In this document: in pieces, positions 47,185 through 60,099 of the stretch | Layout: each line of letters starts with the position of its first letter | How positions within the stretch are numbered: the stretch's first letter is position 1 | Assembly: GCA_009193035.1 (NCBI GenBank) | Contig: SWDT01000104.1 | Span: 1-64,000, forward strand | DNA length: 64,000 nt | DNA from: Halicephalobus mephisto | Taxonomy: Eukaryota > Nematoda > Chromadorea > Rhabditida > Panagrolaimidae | Direction: 5' to 3' | The notes under the pieces: model-generated | Told to the model about the DNA's origin: nothing | Databases searched by the model: none | The model's input: only the letters and a program-made list of their open reading frames with translations | Translations under genes and position numbers: made by a program

Positions 47185-49480
47185 GCAAGATTAGAAGCAA
47201 ATCCAATAATAAAAAAATGAGCATTACTGGATTAATTTTCGAAAAGAATGAAAATATTTAACAACTGTAAATTTAAATTTTTGTATTGAAGTTTTACCCG
47301 TTTTTGTTTTTTTATATTATTAAATTTACTTTTTAAAAAAAATAAAAAATAAATTTTAAAAAATTTAAATCCAAGTTTTCATGTTGAATTTTTACTTTTT
47401 TTTAGTTCTTTTTACATTATTAAATTTACTTTTTAAAAACTAAAAATGTAAAACCAAATTTTCTTGTCAGGATTCAATCAGATTTTTTACGTTATTAAAC
47501 CTAATTTGTAAAAACAAACAAAATGTGAAAAATTCAAAACCAATTTTTCGCGTCAAAATCCTACTTGTTTTTGTTCTTTTTTACATTGTCAAGTTTGTCT
47601 TTAAAAAACTTAAAAAATGTAAATTTATGTTTGAATCTTTTGTTTTCTTTTAAGTCGTCAGATTTCTTTTGTAAAAAAGACAAAAATGAAAAAAAAAAAC
47701 ATAAATTCAAATTTTTCGTGTCAGGAATTGGCTTCCTTAATTCTCTTTTACGTTACTAGTAATATATTGTAAAAAATGCGAAAATTTTTAAAATTTAAAT
47801 CCGTATTTTAATCGATTTTTATATTATTAAATTTATTTTAAAAAATATAAATTTAAATTTTCGTTTTGAGATTTTTAAAATTTTGCATATTATTAGAAAT
47901 ATTTTGTAAAAATTTCGAAGTTACTTAAAAATTAAAATTTATATTTAAATTAACTTTTTAGGAAAAAATAAAAGTACTTAAAAATATTAATTCTTTCTCA
48001 CGCCTTGGTTCTGGATTAGATTAACTTTCAAAAAAATAAAGTTACGTGAAAAAATAAAAACTAATTTTTGCACCAGAATTGACTTATTTTAATTTTTTTA
48101 CATTTATACTTTTTTTAAAAATATAAAAAATCAAAAAGCATGACTTCAAAGTTTCGTTTTGGCTTTATATTATCAAATTTTAAAAAATTAATTTATTTTA
48201 AAAGATAAATTTATTTTTATATTTTTGTTTGACTTTTTTTGTTTTTTTATATTACTAAATTTTAAAAAATAAAAATATTTTAAAAGATAAATTTATTTTT
48301 ATATTTTTGTTTGACTTTTTTTGTTTTTTTATATTACTAAATTTTAAGAAATAAAAATATTTTAAAAAATAAATTTATTTTTACATTTATGTCCGATTTT
48401 TTTATATTATCAGATTTAGAAGAAAATAAACGCCTAAAAACATGAATTTTTAATTTTAGCAGATTTCTTTCAAAAATTAACAAACATATCTGAAAAATTC
48501 AATTTATTTCGACGTCGAATTTTTGTTTTTTTTTTCATATTAGATTTATTTTAAAAAACACTTTAAATATTTAAAAAATAAAGTAGTTTTTTATCAAAAT
48601 TTGATTCAAGTTGATTTTTTACATTTTAAATTAAAAAAAATAAATTTATTTTTATACAAAATTCGGAATTTTTCTATCACCATGTTCGAAAAAATTTAAA
48701 TAATTTAAAAATTTAGTTTTCATGTCGAAATTTGATTCAAGTTGATTTTTTACATTACAAATTTAAAAAAAAATATTTTAAAAAAAATATTTTAAAAAAA
48801 TATTTAAAAAAATATTTAAAAAAAATAAATCTGTTGTCATGCCAAAGCCCGACTCGCTCTGGTTCTCTTTCGTATTACCAGATTTCTTTCACAAAACAAA
48901 CATACCTAAAAAATTAACTTTTTTGCATTTTATACTTTCACTCGCTCTGGTTCTCTTTCGTATTACCAGTTTTTCTTTTTAAAAAACAAACATATCTAAA
49001 AAATTAAGTTTTTTGTATTTTATAATTTTGTTTATTTTAATTTTTTATTTTATCTGTTTTATTTTTAAAAAAACCTAAAAAATTACTTTTCTGTGTTGAT
49101 GTTTGACTCGCTCTGGTCGTTTCCATTTTACCATTTTTCTACTTAAAAAAGACAAAAATGCCTAAAAATATAACTTTATTTCCACATCCAAATTTCACTC
49201 GCACTGATTTTATATTTTACCAGTTTTATTTTAAAACTACCTAAAAAATTACTTTTCGTGCTGATGTTTGACTCGCGCTGGTTCTCTAATGGTGCCAGTT
49301 TTTCTAGTAAAATCGCCATGCCTAAAAACTCGTTTTTCTCACACTTAAGCTTTACTCGCACTGGTTTTGTTGTATTTTACCAGTTTTACTTTAAAAAAAG
49401 AAGACAGAAATACCTAAAAATGTAAATCCAAGTTTTCGCGCCGAAGTTGACTCTCTCTAGATCTGGTTCACTTTCCCAAT
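47185..49480. repeat. AT-rich spacer with degenerate ~100 bp repeats
   Basis: From about 47300 the sequence is a degenerate repeat with TTTTTATATTATTAAATTTA-type units. From 48840 onward units carry GACTCGCTCTGGTTCTCTTT and TTACCAGTTTT separated by AT-rich sequence, about seven copies with decreasing similarity. The GC-richer block gives the array its recognisable phase. No gene. Confidence 0.65.
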
Positions 49481-49572
49481 TGACTCGCTCTCTTCCGTTT
49501 CATCTGTGTTGCGGAAGTTTTCTTTTTTTCCAACTAACCTTGATCTTTTGGGGTGTTCAACCGTTGCTGACA

Positions 49573-52500
49573 ATGAGTCACAAGAAATCTGCTCATCGAC
49601 ATCACCGACCGTTTTATCTGGATGCTCTTTCTGGATTTCTCAAAGCCTTCCTGTTTGTCTACGATATCGTCGTGTATCTTCCGTTCAAGGTCTTCGCTAA
49701 TCCCGAGGAGAAGAAAGCCATTTCATCTCGGATAAAGGTTTGGATTTCATATATGAATTTTAATTTTTTACAAGTAATATTTTTTCAATAAGTAGTTTTA
49801 GGTACGATTTTTCGGATAGTTATTAATATTTTTCATATATCGGGATTAACTATAAAGGACAGGGGCTTTTCTACCTCATATCCTAATCCATGGGTTTTTA
49901 GATCCATTCAGGGAGAATATATTCCGAAAAGTTAGTTTCAAAACTGCACAACATTGCGAACTCACGGTCGCACAGAGCTAAAATTTTAGGCTTCTTTAGT
50001 TTTTAGAAATTCCTAGAAATTCGTGTCGAGACAATCTCATAAGGAGTTCATATATAATTTTCACGATATGACTAATTCCGAAGTACTATAAGATCACTAA
50101 ATAACCACCACCAAAACAGAAACCAACATAGCCTAAAATTTTGAAAAAGTTGAAAATTCCTTTCGAGATCCTAAATATGCCAATTTTTCACTTTTATAGT
50201 AATGTATTTTTAGGGTAAACCTACTATCAAGGATGACCCTGGATCCCCTTGGCGTAATGTCGAGGTTATGGGAAAGCCCTTGAACAACTTGGTTTTCTCC
50301 GATTGTCCTACTCTAGGTTCCGTCTGGGATCGTGCTGCTTCGATGTACTCCAATGAACCCTGTATGGGCTGGCGGGAAGTCCTTGAAGCTTTGGAAGAAG
50401 AACAATCTGATGGGAAAAAATTCCAGAAACTTGTTCTCGACAAATATCAATGGATGACGTATAGTGAAGTCAAGAACCAAATCCAAAATATACAAATGGG
50501 TTTAAACAAGATCGGAATTTGTCAAGGCGACAAAATTGTGATTTTTGCTGAAACCAGAAAAGAATGGATGATGACCGCTATTGCTTGTTTCAAATTGGGT
50601 GTTCCTGTAGTTACCGTATACGCTACCCTTGGGGAAGAAGCAGTAGCTTACGCTATGAAGGAATGTGATGCGGTTGCTTGTATTACTGTAAACTCTCTAC
50701 TTCCTAAAGTATTTACAGCTATTAGAGATATTCCAGCAATTAGGAAAATTGTGTACTTTTACGATCTTTATCAAAGTCCTGAGGAAGAAAAAACCGCAAA
50801 CAAAGCTATTATTGAATTGTTTGAAGCAATTGATTGTAAGTTGTATTCTCTTGACCAGATTATGACATCTGATGCTGATACTGTAAGTCTCAATGCTGAT
50901 GTTAAACCTGATGATTTGGCTATGATTATGTACACTAGTGGAACAACAGGAAACCCTAAGGGTGTGATGCTTTCTCATAAGAATATTATTGCTGCTTTAG
51001 CTGGTCAAAGTCATGCTGTTCCAATTGGACCTGCTGATACGGTTATTGGATATCTGCCACTTGCTCATATCCTTGAAGTATGTGCTGAAATGGTTTGTCT
51101 TGGAAAAGGATGCAGAATTGGTTATTCATCTGCTCAAACATTGTTTGATCGTGCTCCGAAAATTAAAAAAGGTTCTGTAGGTGATTGTGGTGCATTAAAA
51201 CCTACAGTAATGGCATGTGTACCAGCAGTTATGGATCGTATTTATAAAGCAGTTCATGATGAAGTTCGACAAAGTAGTCATATTTCTAGAGAACTTTTTA
51301 GAATTTGTTATGAAAGAAAACGCATAAGATATGAAGATGGATATACAAGTTTAATAATGAATCATCTTGTATTTAATAAAATAAGAAAATTATTAGGTGG
51401 AAAATTACGTGCTGTTCTTTCTGGTGGAGCACCATTAAATCCAGATACACAAAGATTTATGAATATTTGTTTTTGTTGTCCAGTTGTTCAAGGTTATGGT
51501 TTAACAGAAACATGTGGTGGTGGAACTATTGCTGATCGTAAGTTTTAAAAATTAAAAAAATATTAAAAATATGATTATAAAATTAAAAAAATATTAAAAA
51601 TATGATTATAAAATTTAAAAATTTTAAAAATATGATTATAGAATTTTAAAAATATTAAAATATGATTATAGAATTTTAAAAATATTAAAATATGATTATA
51701 GAATTTAAAAAATATTAAAATATGATTATAAAATTTAAAAAGTTTTAAAAATATGATTATAGAATTTAAAAAATTTTTGATAATAATTAAAATTTTTTTT
51801 ATAAATTTTATATTGTTATTATTTTGAATTTATTAGTTTTTTTTGGATGTTTTTATAGATGTAGAAGGTTATTTTAAATTGATTAATTTTTAGAAATTTT
51901 GTTAATAGGATTGTAGGTTCTGTATTAATGTCTTTTTTGACATTTTCAAAAATTTTTGAATGAATTTTGAAATGTTTTATTTCGTTTTGTACTTTTTATA
52001 AATAAGTAAATCAATTTTTAAATATCCTATGAATGGATTTTTTTGGTGATTAAATTTTTTTGAATGAAAAATTTGATTTTTACTGAAATTGTTTATTGAA
52101 ATTTGAATAATTTTGTTTTTAGAACATGATCTCAGTACTGGTTCTGTTGGTCCTCCACTTACTTCTTGTGAAATTATGCTTCGTGAATGGAATGATGGAG
52201 GTTATTCTCCACGTAATAGAAGACCACAAGGAGAAATTTTGATTCATGGTGATCATGTTGCTATTGGATATTATAAAAATGAAGAAAAAACTAAAGAAGA
52301 TTTTATTGAAATTGATGGAAAACGTTGGTTTGCTACTGGTGATATTGGTGAATTTCGTGAAGATGGAGCTCTTCGTATTATTGATCGTAAAAAAGATTTA
52401 ATTAAATTGGCTCATGGTGAATATATTTCTTTGGGAAAAGTTGAATCAACTTTAATAACAAATTCTTTTATTGATAATATTTGTGTTGTTGGAAATATTC

Positions 52501-53137
52501 GCCGTAGTTATCTTATTGGTTTAGTTGTTCCAAATGAGAAAAATGTTCGTGAATTGGCTAAAAATGTAAGTTTATATTTTTTTTGAATTTTTGTTAAGTT
52601 GTAAAATTATTGTTTTTATAGAGTATTGTTAAGTGTGGTTTTTTTGGATGTTTAGAAGTACTTATGGAATATGACTTTTTGGGAGTAGATAGAGAATTGT
52701 GTATCTTATGTTATTTTGGTTTGGAAGTTTATCTGTATAGAGAAAATATAGTTTTGAAATGCTGAGAAATTTATTAAATTATTAATAAGCATAAGAAATG
52801 GAAATTGTAAGATGTTTTAGGTTTTGAAACTTTAGAAATTTTCTTAAATTTTTAAAAGCTTATTTGCGGTTTTTTGTAATTGTATGATTTTTAGAATAAT
52901 ATTGATATTAATGACTGGAAGGTGTTGTGTAACAACAAAACTTTATGTGAATTAGTTAATAGTGAACTTCAAATTCATGCTAAAGGAAAACTTCTACGTT
53001 CGGAGATTCCTCAGAAGATTCATCTATGTCATGAACCATGGACTTCGAGTGCTGGACTACTTACTGAAGCATTGAAGTTGAAGAGAAAAAATATTGAGAA
53101 AGCGTACGAGAAGGAAATTGCAGATTTGTTTCGTTGA
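49573..53137 (+). CDS. Long-chain acyl-CoA synthetase (ACSL3/4 type)
   Basis: Four exons: 49573-49737, 50214-51537, 52123-52565, 52895-53137; phases 0, 1, 0; 724 aa. The first exon carries a hydrophobic segment (GFLKAFLFVYDIVVYLPFKV) that should anchor the enzyme in ER or mitochondrial outer membrane, as in ACSL3/4. The AMP-binding loop is YTSGTTGNPKG at ~295, the adenylate motif is GYGLTETCGG, and the FACS signature region reads WFATGDIGEFREDGALRIIDRKKDLIK. Length fits ACSL3/4 (about 700-720 aa). It activates long-chain fatty acids to acyl-CoA for lipid synthesis. The 3' half of exon 2 and exon 3 use more A/T-ending codons than the 5' part of exon 2. Poly(A) signal near 53294. Convergent with the ERICH3-like gene. 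Confidence 0.92.
51545..51780. repeat. ~28 bp tandem repeat in ACSL intron 2
   Basis: About eight units of AAATATTAAAATATGATTAT with minor length variation, directly after the intron donor. Confidence 0.8.
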
Positions 53138-53549
53138 AGAACACCTCGAAGATGAAATTAACAGGTTTTTTCTTGATTAATATTTTCCTGATAATTTTTT
53201 TTTCTGATTTTTATTATCAGATATAATTGGAAAATATTTGTTGATTTTTATATAATTATGAATAGGATTAATGTCCTACTTTATTTATTAACCAGACAAT
53301 AAATTAACAAAAAATCTCGTTTTAGCCAAATTACCATATTTAATAAGCTCGAATCTAAGGGGATACCGTGATTTATGATTTTTTTTGTTCTAAAAAAAGC
53401 AAGGAGCATTTTTTGATTGACCGTATTTAGCCAATTTAAAAGCAAAAGAAAATAATTTAAAAATAATGAGAAATTCAGCGCGTGCCATCACTGTCACACT
53501 CCGATGATGATCAAATACCAGAAAGATTATGGTAGAAAAAATGGGTTTT

Positions 53550-53892
53550 ATGTAGTATGGTTTGTAATATTGGAAGCGTTGATTGTAACTTGATTCGTTG
53601 TACAGTAATAGGGAGTAGTGTAGACTGATGAGATATGTGGAATAGATTCTGGGAGTGGAATTCTTGATGATGTCTAAAGCTTCTACTTTAAAAGTTGTGG
53701 AAGAAAAACACAAAATTTTCAAAACAAGATTTGACAATTTCGTATTTCTCACAACTCCTGAAGTACAAGTCTTGGAGATATCATCATGAACTTTTAGAAC
53801 CTATTCCATGAGCTCACCAATCTACAGTACTCACTATTACTGTATGACAAACCAAGTTACAACCAGTACTTCCAACATTCTAAATCATACTG
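53550..53892. mobile_element. Palindromic MITE-like element, copy A
   Basis: About 340 bp. The left half (from AGTATGGTTTGTAATATTGG) and the reverse complement of the right half (AGTATGATTTAGAATGTTGG) align over about 130 bp, so the element is an imperfect inverted repeat able to fold back. It ends a few bases beyond the stop codon of the ERICH3-like gene (53896-53898 on the minus strand). No transposase is encoded. Copy B lies at 56643-56985 in reverse orientation. Confidence 0.75.
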
Positions 53893-53895
53893 TAT

Positions 53896-56800
53896 TTAAA
53901 GTTCTCCTTGACCAATTTCGCTTTGTTCATCCTCGCTTTTTGGGAAATGGTCGGATTTGTGGATGGATTCGTGGTCGGATTCTTGATAAGGATTTGAATT
54001 CTCTTCAGACATGTCGATTCCATCTTCCATGAGTTGATGAGAATCGCCATTTGGAGAGTGAATAATTTCTGATTCATAATGATGTTGATGATGATCTTCG
54101 TCGTAATGAGTTTGGTTAACATTAGGACTTATGGGGGTTGGGGGTTCGGATATTTCATCTACTTGTGAATCTCCAAAATCAGAAGCAGCTGTTATTTCAA
54201 TAGAAGGTTGAGTAAGAAGATTGATTGAATTTCCTTGATTTTGATTAATCAAATTATTTGGATTTTCATCAACAGGAGAATTTTCAACGATATCTAGTGA
54301 TTCTGGTTTATGTTGAATTTCTCTTTCATGATGTTCAAAACTTTCTAATGATCGAACAGAAGTCCCTAATGGATCTAAAGTTTCTGATTCTTCAAATGGT
54401 GTATTACTATGAATAACAGCGAATTCTGTAGGATTCTGATTATCTACAGTATTGGAATGAATGTATTCAGTAGGAGTAGGAGTTAATTTTTCGAAATCGT
54501 GAAGTTTATCTTCATCGTCCCCTGGTGCTTCACTTTGACTCTGGAATCCAGCATCTGAACTTTCGTTGAATCTGTCTTCTGTTGTGTGATGTTCTGATTC
54601 GAATTTGTGAACAGAATCATGGTCGTCAGCTTCAGAAGCACTGAAAGAAATGTTGTCTTGAGTCTGGGAGATTTGTTCAGAAGATTCTTGGTAGATAGAT
54701 TGTTGCATTGGATCAAACGAAGATTCGTTGAAATTTTCTGAAGTTGTGTGATTTCCAATTTGTTCTTGGTCATCAGGATGACTGGATAAAGTATGGATTT
54801 CTCTTAGTTCGTATTTTTCTTCTGGATCTTGTTCGTGATGTTCTTCGATTTTTTCTTCTTGATCAATGACGTCATCACTTGGATGTTCAGATTCTTGAGG
54901 TTGATCTTGATGAACAATTGAATCACTTTCTTCTTTTTGAATATCTTCAGGTTCTGGTTGATATTCTTGAACTTGTTCTTGTTCATCTTGGTGAATAACC
55001 GTATCATCAGTTTCTTCTCTATGATCGGATTCAGCTTCTGATTGGTGTTCTGGATGAGCAATGTAATCATCCGCATCCTCTTTTGTTTGAATATCTTCAG
55101 GTTCTGGTTGATATTCTTGAACTTGTTCTTGTTCATCTTGATGAATAACGTAATCATCAGTTTCTTCTCTATGATCGGACTCAGTTTCTGATTGGTGTTC
55201 TGGATGAGCAATGTAATCGTCTGCATCCTCTTCTTTTTGAATATCCTCAGGTTCTGGTTGATATTCTTGAACTTGCTCTTGTTCATCTTGGTAAATAACG
55301 TAATCATCTACATCCTCTTCTTTTTGAATATCTTCGTGTTCTTGTTCATCTTCTCGAGGTTGTGGTTGATCATCCTGATGATCGTTGGAATCATCTACTT
55401 CTTGTTGGACATGTTCAACTTCAGATTCTTGATGTTGTTGTTGATCATCTTGTTGAATAACATAATCATCTACATCCTCTTTTTGAACATCTTCATGTAC
55501 TGATTCTTGTTCATCTTCTTGAGGTTGTTCTTCGTGATGAAATTCTTTTTCCATCGATTCTTCATCATGGATGGTTTCAACTACATCAACTTTTTCGACT
55601 TCATGATGTTCCTCGATGGTTTCAGCTTCGTGTTGAGATTCATGTTGGCTTTGTGTCTCAGAACGAATTTCTTTGTCACCAGGGTATTCTGCTTGTGGTT
55701 CTTCAGATTCATATTCAATCTCTCGTTTTTGAATAACATGTTCATGAAATTCGTCCTCAGGATTTTCGTCTTCATGATGTTCAATATTTTCTTCTTGTTT
55801 GTTTGATTCTGATTCATTGTTTGAAGTTTCTTCAAAATGTTGGATTTCTTGAGGATGTTGATCTTCATCCTGAGGATTCTCATCTCCTTCACTTGGTACA
55901 GGGCTTTTTTCTCCTGTCGTTAATCTTTCAGCAATGGTAGAAACTGCTTCATTGAAGGCTTCAGTTGCTGCAGAAGCCCCGGTCGAAATCGCAGCTGCCA
56001 AACCTGAACTTTGAGTGTCTTCTTGTTCTTCATTGCCAGTTTCTTCTGGAGTCAGAATACGTTCCTCATCAGGTTCACTTTTGTCTTCCTTTTCGTAAGT
56101 TTCGTAGGAAACTTCCTCGTGATGTGAATCAGTTTCTTTTTCCCCTTCTGGAGTAAGTTCTCTTTGTTCTTGTTGATGATGGATATATTCGACTTCATGT
56201 TCTTGTTCGGGTTCTGATTTCGGAGTAGGTGTTCTAGTTTTACTTTCAACGACTTCAGATTCCTCAACTTCTTGACTTTGAAGTTCCACTTCGCGGTCTT
56301 CAGATTCATCGTTATCTTCGTGAACAAAAACAGCTTCATCGACTCCACCTGTTTCAGGTTCTGATTTCGGAGTTGGTGTTCGAGTATTACTGTCGACGAC
56401 TTCAGCGGTTTCGATTTCTTGTTTTTGGGATTCTATTTCAGCATTATCATTTCTATCACTACTTGCACTAAGAGCTGCAATAGCTCCACCGACTGCAGCT
56501 GCTCCAGCTGCCAGGATACCTCCCAGTCCCTTGGATGAACTTTCACTAGTCTTACTCGAGCGAGATTCACTTGTTTTCTGAGTTCTCGGAGGTTTTGATG
56601 GGGGTCTAAAAACCTTTTTTAGTATTGATTTATATTATATAATATGATTTAGAATGTTGGAAGTACTGGTTGTAACTTGGTTTGTCATACAGTAATAGTG
56701 AGTACTGTAGATTGGTGAGCTCATGGAATAGGTTCTAAAAGTTCATGATGATATCTCCAAGACTTTTGCTTCAGGAGTTGTGAGAAATACGAAATTTTCA

Positions 56801-59680
56801 AATCTTGTTTTGAAAATTTTGTGTTTTTCTTCCACAACTTTTAAATTAGAAGCTTTAGACATCATCAAGAATTCCACTCCCAGAATCTATTCCACATATC
56901 TCATCAGTCTACACTACTCCCTATTACTGTATAACGAACCAAGTTACAATCAACACTTCCAAAATTACAAACCATACTGTATAATGGAATAACTTACGTA
57001 GATCTTTTAATATTTTCTTCTTTTTTCAATGGAGGCAATTTCACTCCTGTAGTACTCTGCGTCATGATCCTCTTGGCTGGTGACATCCTTCTGTGTCTTC
57101 TGGGAGATTGGGATTTGTTTTGGCGTTTTTTATGTTCTGAAGACCCTTGTAGTTGTCCGTTCGGTCCCGGTTTGAGGGACTTCAGTGATCTAAAGATTTA
57201 AAGTTATTAAAAGTCTTTGAAATACCAAGCAAGCTGTTAAAAATGCCTGTCTGACAAGCTGCACAACCAGAAAGAAGCGAGAGTTACTGTAGAAAAGGTG
57301 AAGGTAAAATTATACTTTGTGGAAATTAGAAACAAGTGTTATTAGAAAAACATCTTGACACGACTTTCTAGAATTTTCTGGAAACTTTCGAAATCTAAGT
57401 TTTGAGTTTCCACAAGGTTATGGACGCTTCTGAAGATCCTCGAAGGCTTCAGAATCCTCCATTGGATTCTGGGAGATTCTAAAAACTTCTAGAGAATTCT
57501 CAACTACTTCAGGAATTTTCATAAGATTCCAGAAGGTTTCAGAATCATCCATTGGATTATGGGAGATTCCTGAAGTTTCCATGAGATTCCAGAAGGTTTC
57601 AGAATCTTCCATTGGATTATGGGAGATTCCTGAAGCTTTCGTGAGATTCCAGAAGGTTTCAGAATCATCCATTAAACCTTATAAGATTCTTAAAATATCT
57701 AAAAATCCAAAACGTCTTCCATGAGATTTCCTGGAAAATTCAGAATCTTAGTCTCCGGAAGATTCTAGAAGCTTCTACAGAATTCTAGTATGAAGTAACA
57801 ATGGAGAAAGATACGGTAGTTAAAAGTTAAAACAACATTGAAAAATGTTAGTGAAATTACAGAGGGACGAAACTCTCATTCCCTCCCGCGGACCTTGTCG
57901 GGTCGTGCAGCGTGTTAGTGGCCGTGAGAGGTGGTAGAGACCTTCTTCTGAAGAACCACGACGTCTGCATCGATGGCTGATGTCTGGCGAAACTGTAAGG
58001 ACCGAAAGAAACATCACGGAATCTTTGAAGTTTTTGAAGTTGCTTCAGAAGCGAATCTTTGTAATTATGAAGAGTAGTGTCATCCAACTGAAAAAAATTA
58101 TAAAATTAATTTTTTAATAATTAAAACCTTGTGGAGAAATTGGTACTTGAAGGCATTGGCCGCAAGTCTGTCATATGTGTTCCGAAAAACCGGAGCAGAA
58201 GTGGGTTGTTCGTAAGTTGTTTCGATTCTTTTTATGATTTCCGTGTCTTCGAAGCTCGTAGAAGAAGCTCTTCTTCTTTTGGAACTCCTGATCGGCTGGG
58301 TTTCGGCTCTATGAGGACGGGAAAGACTTCTCGAAAGATTGTTCCTTTTCAGTTCATCCGAGTTAGTCATTCCGCTCTGAATAATTAACATTTTTATTTT
58401 TTTAAACCAAAAATAGATATTATTAAAATTTAAAATTTTATAGTTTTTCAAATTCCAAAAAATTGAAATTACATTGAATTTTTTCAAATTTTAAGTTTTG
58501 TAAAATTATAGAAAATTTTCATTCGATTCTGGAATATTTCAGAAGCTTTCACAAATTTTTGGAATTTTTAGAATCTTTCATTTAATTCTACAGTAGTCTG
58601 TGCTTCATATTATCAAAGTTGGAAGTCAGGATTCAAAGTCGAAATTTGAATTTTTCGTGTTAAGAAACATTTTGAATCATATTTGGATTCAGAATATCCA
58701 AATACCAAGTTCTAACTTAATTTACATAACAGAAAAAACAAGTTTTTGAAATAAAAAATCTATAAAAGTTATCATAAATTAAAAATCTCAAAATTCAACC
58801 TCGAATCCTGAGTTCCAACTTTGATAATATACAGTACTCTGTTCCGTACTGTGGAAGTTGAAGGTCAGAGTTCGAGGTCGAAGTTTGGACTTTCTGCGTT
58901 AGAGCAATTTTCATGGATTTTTTGTTTCAAAAAATTGTTTGTCTTTCGTAACTTGATAGTTAGAATCTGATATCTGGATGTTTTAAATCCAAAGATGACT
59001 TGCGAGTCTATCCTAGCACGAAAATTCCGAATTTAAACCTTGATTTTTGACTGTCAATTTTCACAAAACAAGACACCAAATATTTCTGCAAATTCCATAA
59101 ATTCTAAAAACTTTTAAAAATTCAGAATTTTAAAATTTCAAAAAATTCTATAAATTCTAAAATTTTCCAAAAATTCAGAATTCTAAAAATTTCTAAAAAT
59201 TCAGAATTCTAAAAACTTTCAAAAATTCGGAATTCTAAAAATTTCTAAAAATTCAAAATTCTAAAAATTCTAAATTCTAAAAATTTCTAAAAATTCAGAA
59301 ATATTCATAAAATACCGTAAACTTATAATTTTTATAAATTCTAAAAACTTTCAAAATCATCTTTGAAATTTCAGAATTACTGCTTAAATCCTTACTCTGA
59401 TCTTTCTGTAGATTTCGACTTTTTCAGCAGCATCGTATTTCTTTTGTAAATCCGCCAATTGGATCAGAATCCTCTCTCGATTTTTCAGCATCATCTCCAT
59501 CATCGCGTGATGTCTTGCGTAAAGTTCGCTTTCGACGTTTCCGTTCCTAGCCACGGGAACTCCGTTGGAATCCAGAAGCCCCATTCTTCTCAGATGTTTC
59601 TGCATATGTGGAAGAGAAAAATACTGTCTCAGATGGACATCGTAGAGAGGATTGTAATTTTCCAAAAGCGATTCAGACAT
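53896..59680 (-). CDS. ERICH3-like glutamate-rich protein
   Basis: Five exons on the minus strand: 59396-59680, 58128-58376, 57861-58087, 56998-57189, 53896-56605; phases 0, 0, 2, 2; 1220 aa. The start is the ATG at 59680. The N-terminus, NPLYDVHLRQYFSLPHMQKH followed by LRRMGLLDSNG, matches the conserved N-terminus of vertebrate ERICH3 (YNSLTDKHLAGYF, RRHLLRSGLI), a protein linked to primary cilia. Exons 2-4 include LHNYKDSLLKQLQKLQRF and GVKLPPLKK. Exon 5 (903 codons) is a Glu/His/Gln-rich tail with a short Ala/Gly-rich stretch (GGILAAGAAAVGGAIAAL), a duplicated RTPTPKSEPE block and a ~50-residue internal repeat (PEPEDIQKEEDADDYIAHPE and following), about 2.5 copies. The tail is predicted to be disordered. 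Ciliary role is inferred from ERICH3. Two inverted palindromic elements bracket the last exon. Confidence 0.8.
54940..55310 (-). repeat. 150 bp coding repeat in the ERICH3-like tail
   Basis: Direct repeats of 150 bp encode the ~50-residue acidic unit; adjacent copies differ by a few bases (TTTTTGAATATCTTCAGG / TTTGTTTGAATATCTTCAGG), so expansion is recent. Open frames on other strands here are by-products. Confidence 0.8.
56643..56985. mobile_element. Palindromic MITE-like element, copy B
   Basis: Reverse-complement counterpart of 53550-53892, lying in intron 4 of the ERICH3-like gene. The two copies align end to end and are more similar to each other than the two halves of one copy are. Confidence 0.75.
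57420..57690. repeat. 60 bp tandem repeat in ERICH3-like intron 3
   Basis: About four units with GATTCCAGAAGGTTTCAGAA and TCATCCATTGGATTATGGGA. The unit length is a multiple of three, which leaves a spurious frame on the minus strand. Confidence 0.85.
58609..58828. mobile_element. 220 bp inverted-repeat element, copy 1
   Basis: Terminal inverted repeats of about 32 bp: left ATTATCAAAGTTGGAAGTCA, right end the reverse complement with one mismatch (GAGTTCCAACTTTGATAAT). Internal part is AT-rich and non-coding. It sits in intron 1 of the ERICH3-like gene. A diverged half-copy follows at about 58840-58905. Same family as 63440-63659 and 63677-63896. Confidence 0.82.
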
Positions 59681-60095
59681 GTCCACAATAATACAGTAAT
59701 ATTAAAATAGAATTGATTTTTTTAATGAAGATTGAACCCGAGAATGCCGTGGGAAATATCACAGCTAAAAAAGTATTTTTAAAAATTAAAAAATTTGAGA
59801 CAATTATCCGCGATCAGAAAATTTTAAATTTAAAAATATTTTTGAATTTAAATTTTTTTTTTCGAAAGACATTTGGCAGAAAGATCCGAAAAGTCTATTT
59901 TTCAATTTCCTACTGTATGGTTCATTATCCAAGTTTAAAAGTTTTAAAAATTTAAAATTTACTTATTTTACTAAAAATGTTAAAAATAATCAATAAGCCT
60001 GAGGGGATATAATAAAAAAATTAAATTTACAAAAAACGAACAAATTTGACATCATTATTCATAGTACCGCGTTATGGTTGAAATATAAGTTGGTC
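59681..60095. other. 5' flank of the ERICH3-like gene
   Basis: AT-rich; promoter of the minus-strand gene must lie here. No other feature recognised. Confidence 0.5.
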
Positions 60096-60099
60096 CCGA

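Noticed and set aside
54483..55892. Lys/Asn-rich and Phe-rich frames overlapping the acidic tail
   Set aside because: Frame shadows of the Glu-rich repeats.
53390..56992. Similar frames starting MRNTK on minus (53.4-53.8 kb) and plus (56.8-57.0 kb)
   Set aside because: They are the two copies of the palindromic element read in opposite directions, not paralogous genes.
57418..57672. SGISHNPMDDSETFWNL-type repeat frame
   Set aside because: It is the 60 bp intronic repeat in the ERICH3-like gene; spliced exons skip it.
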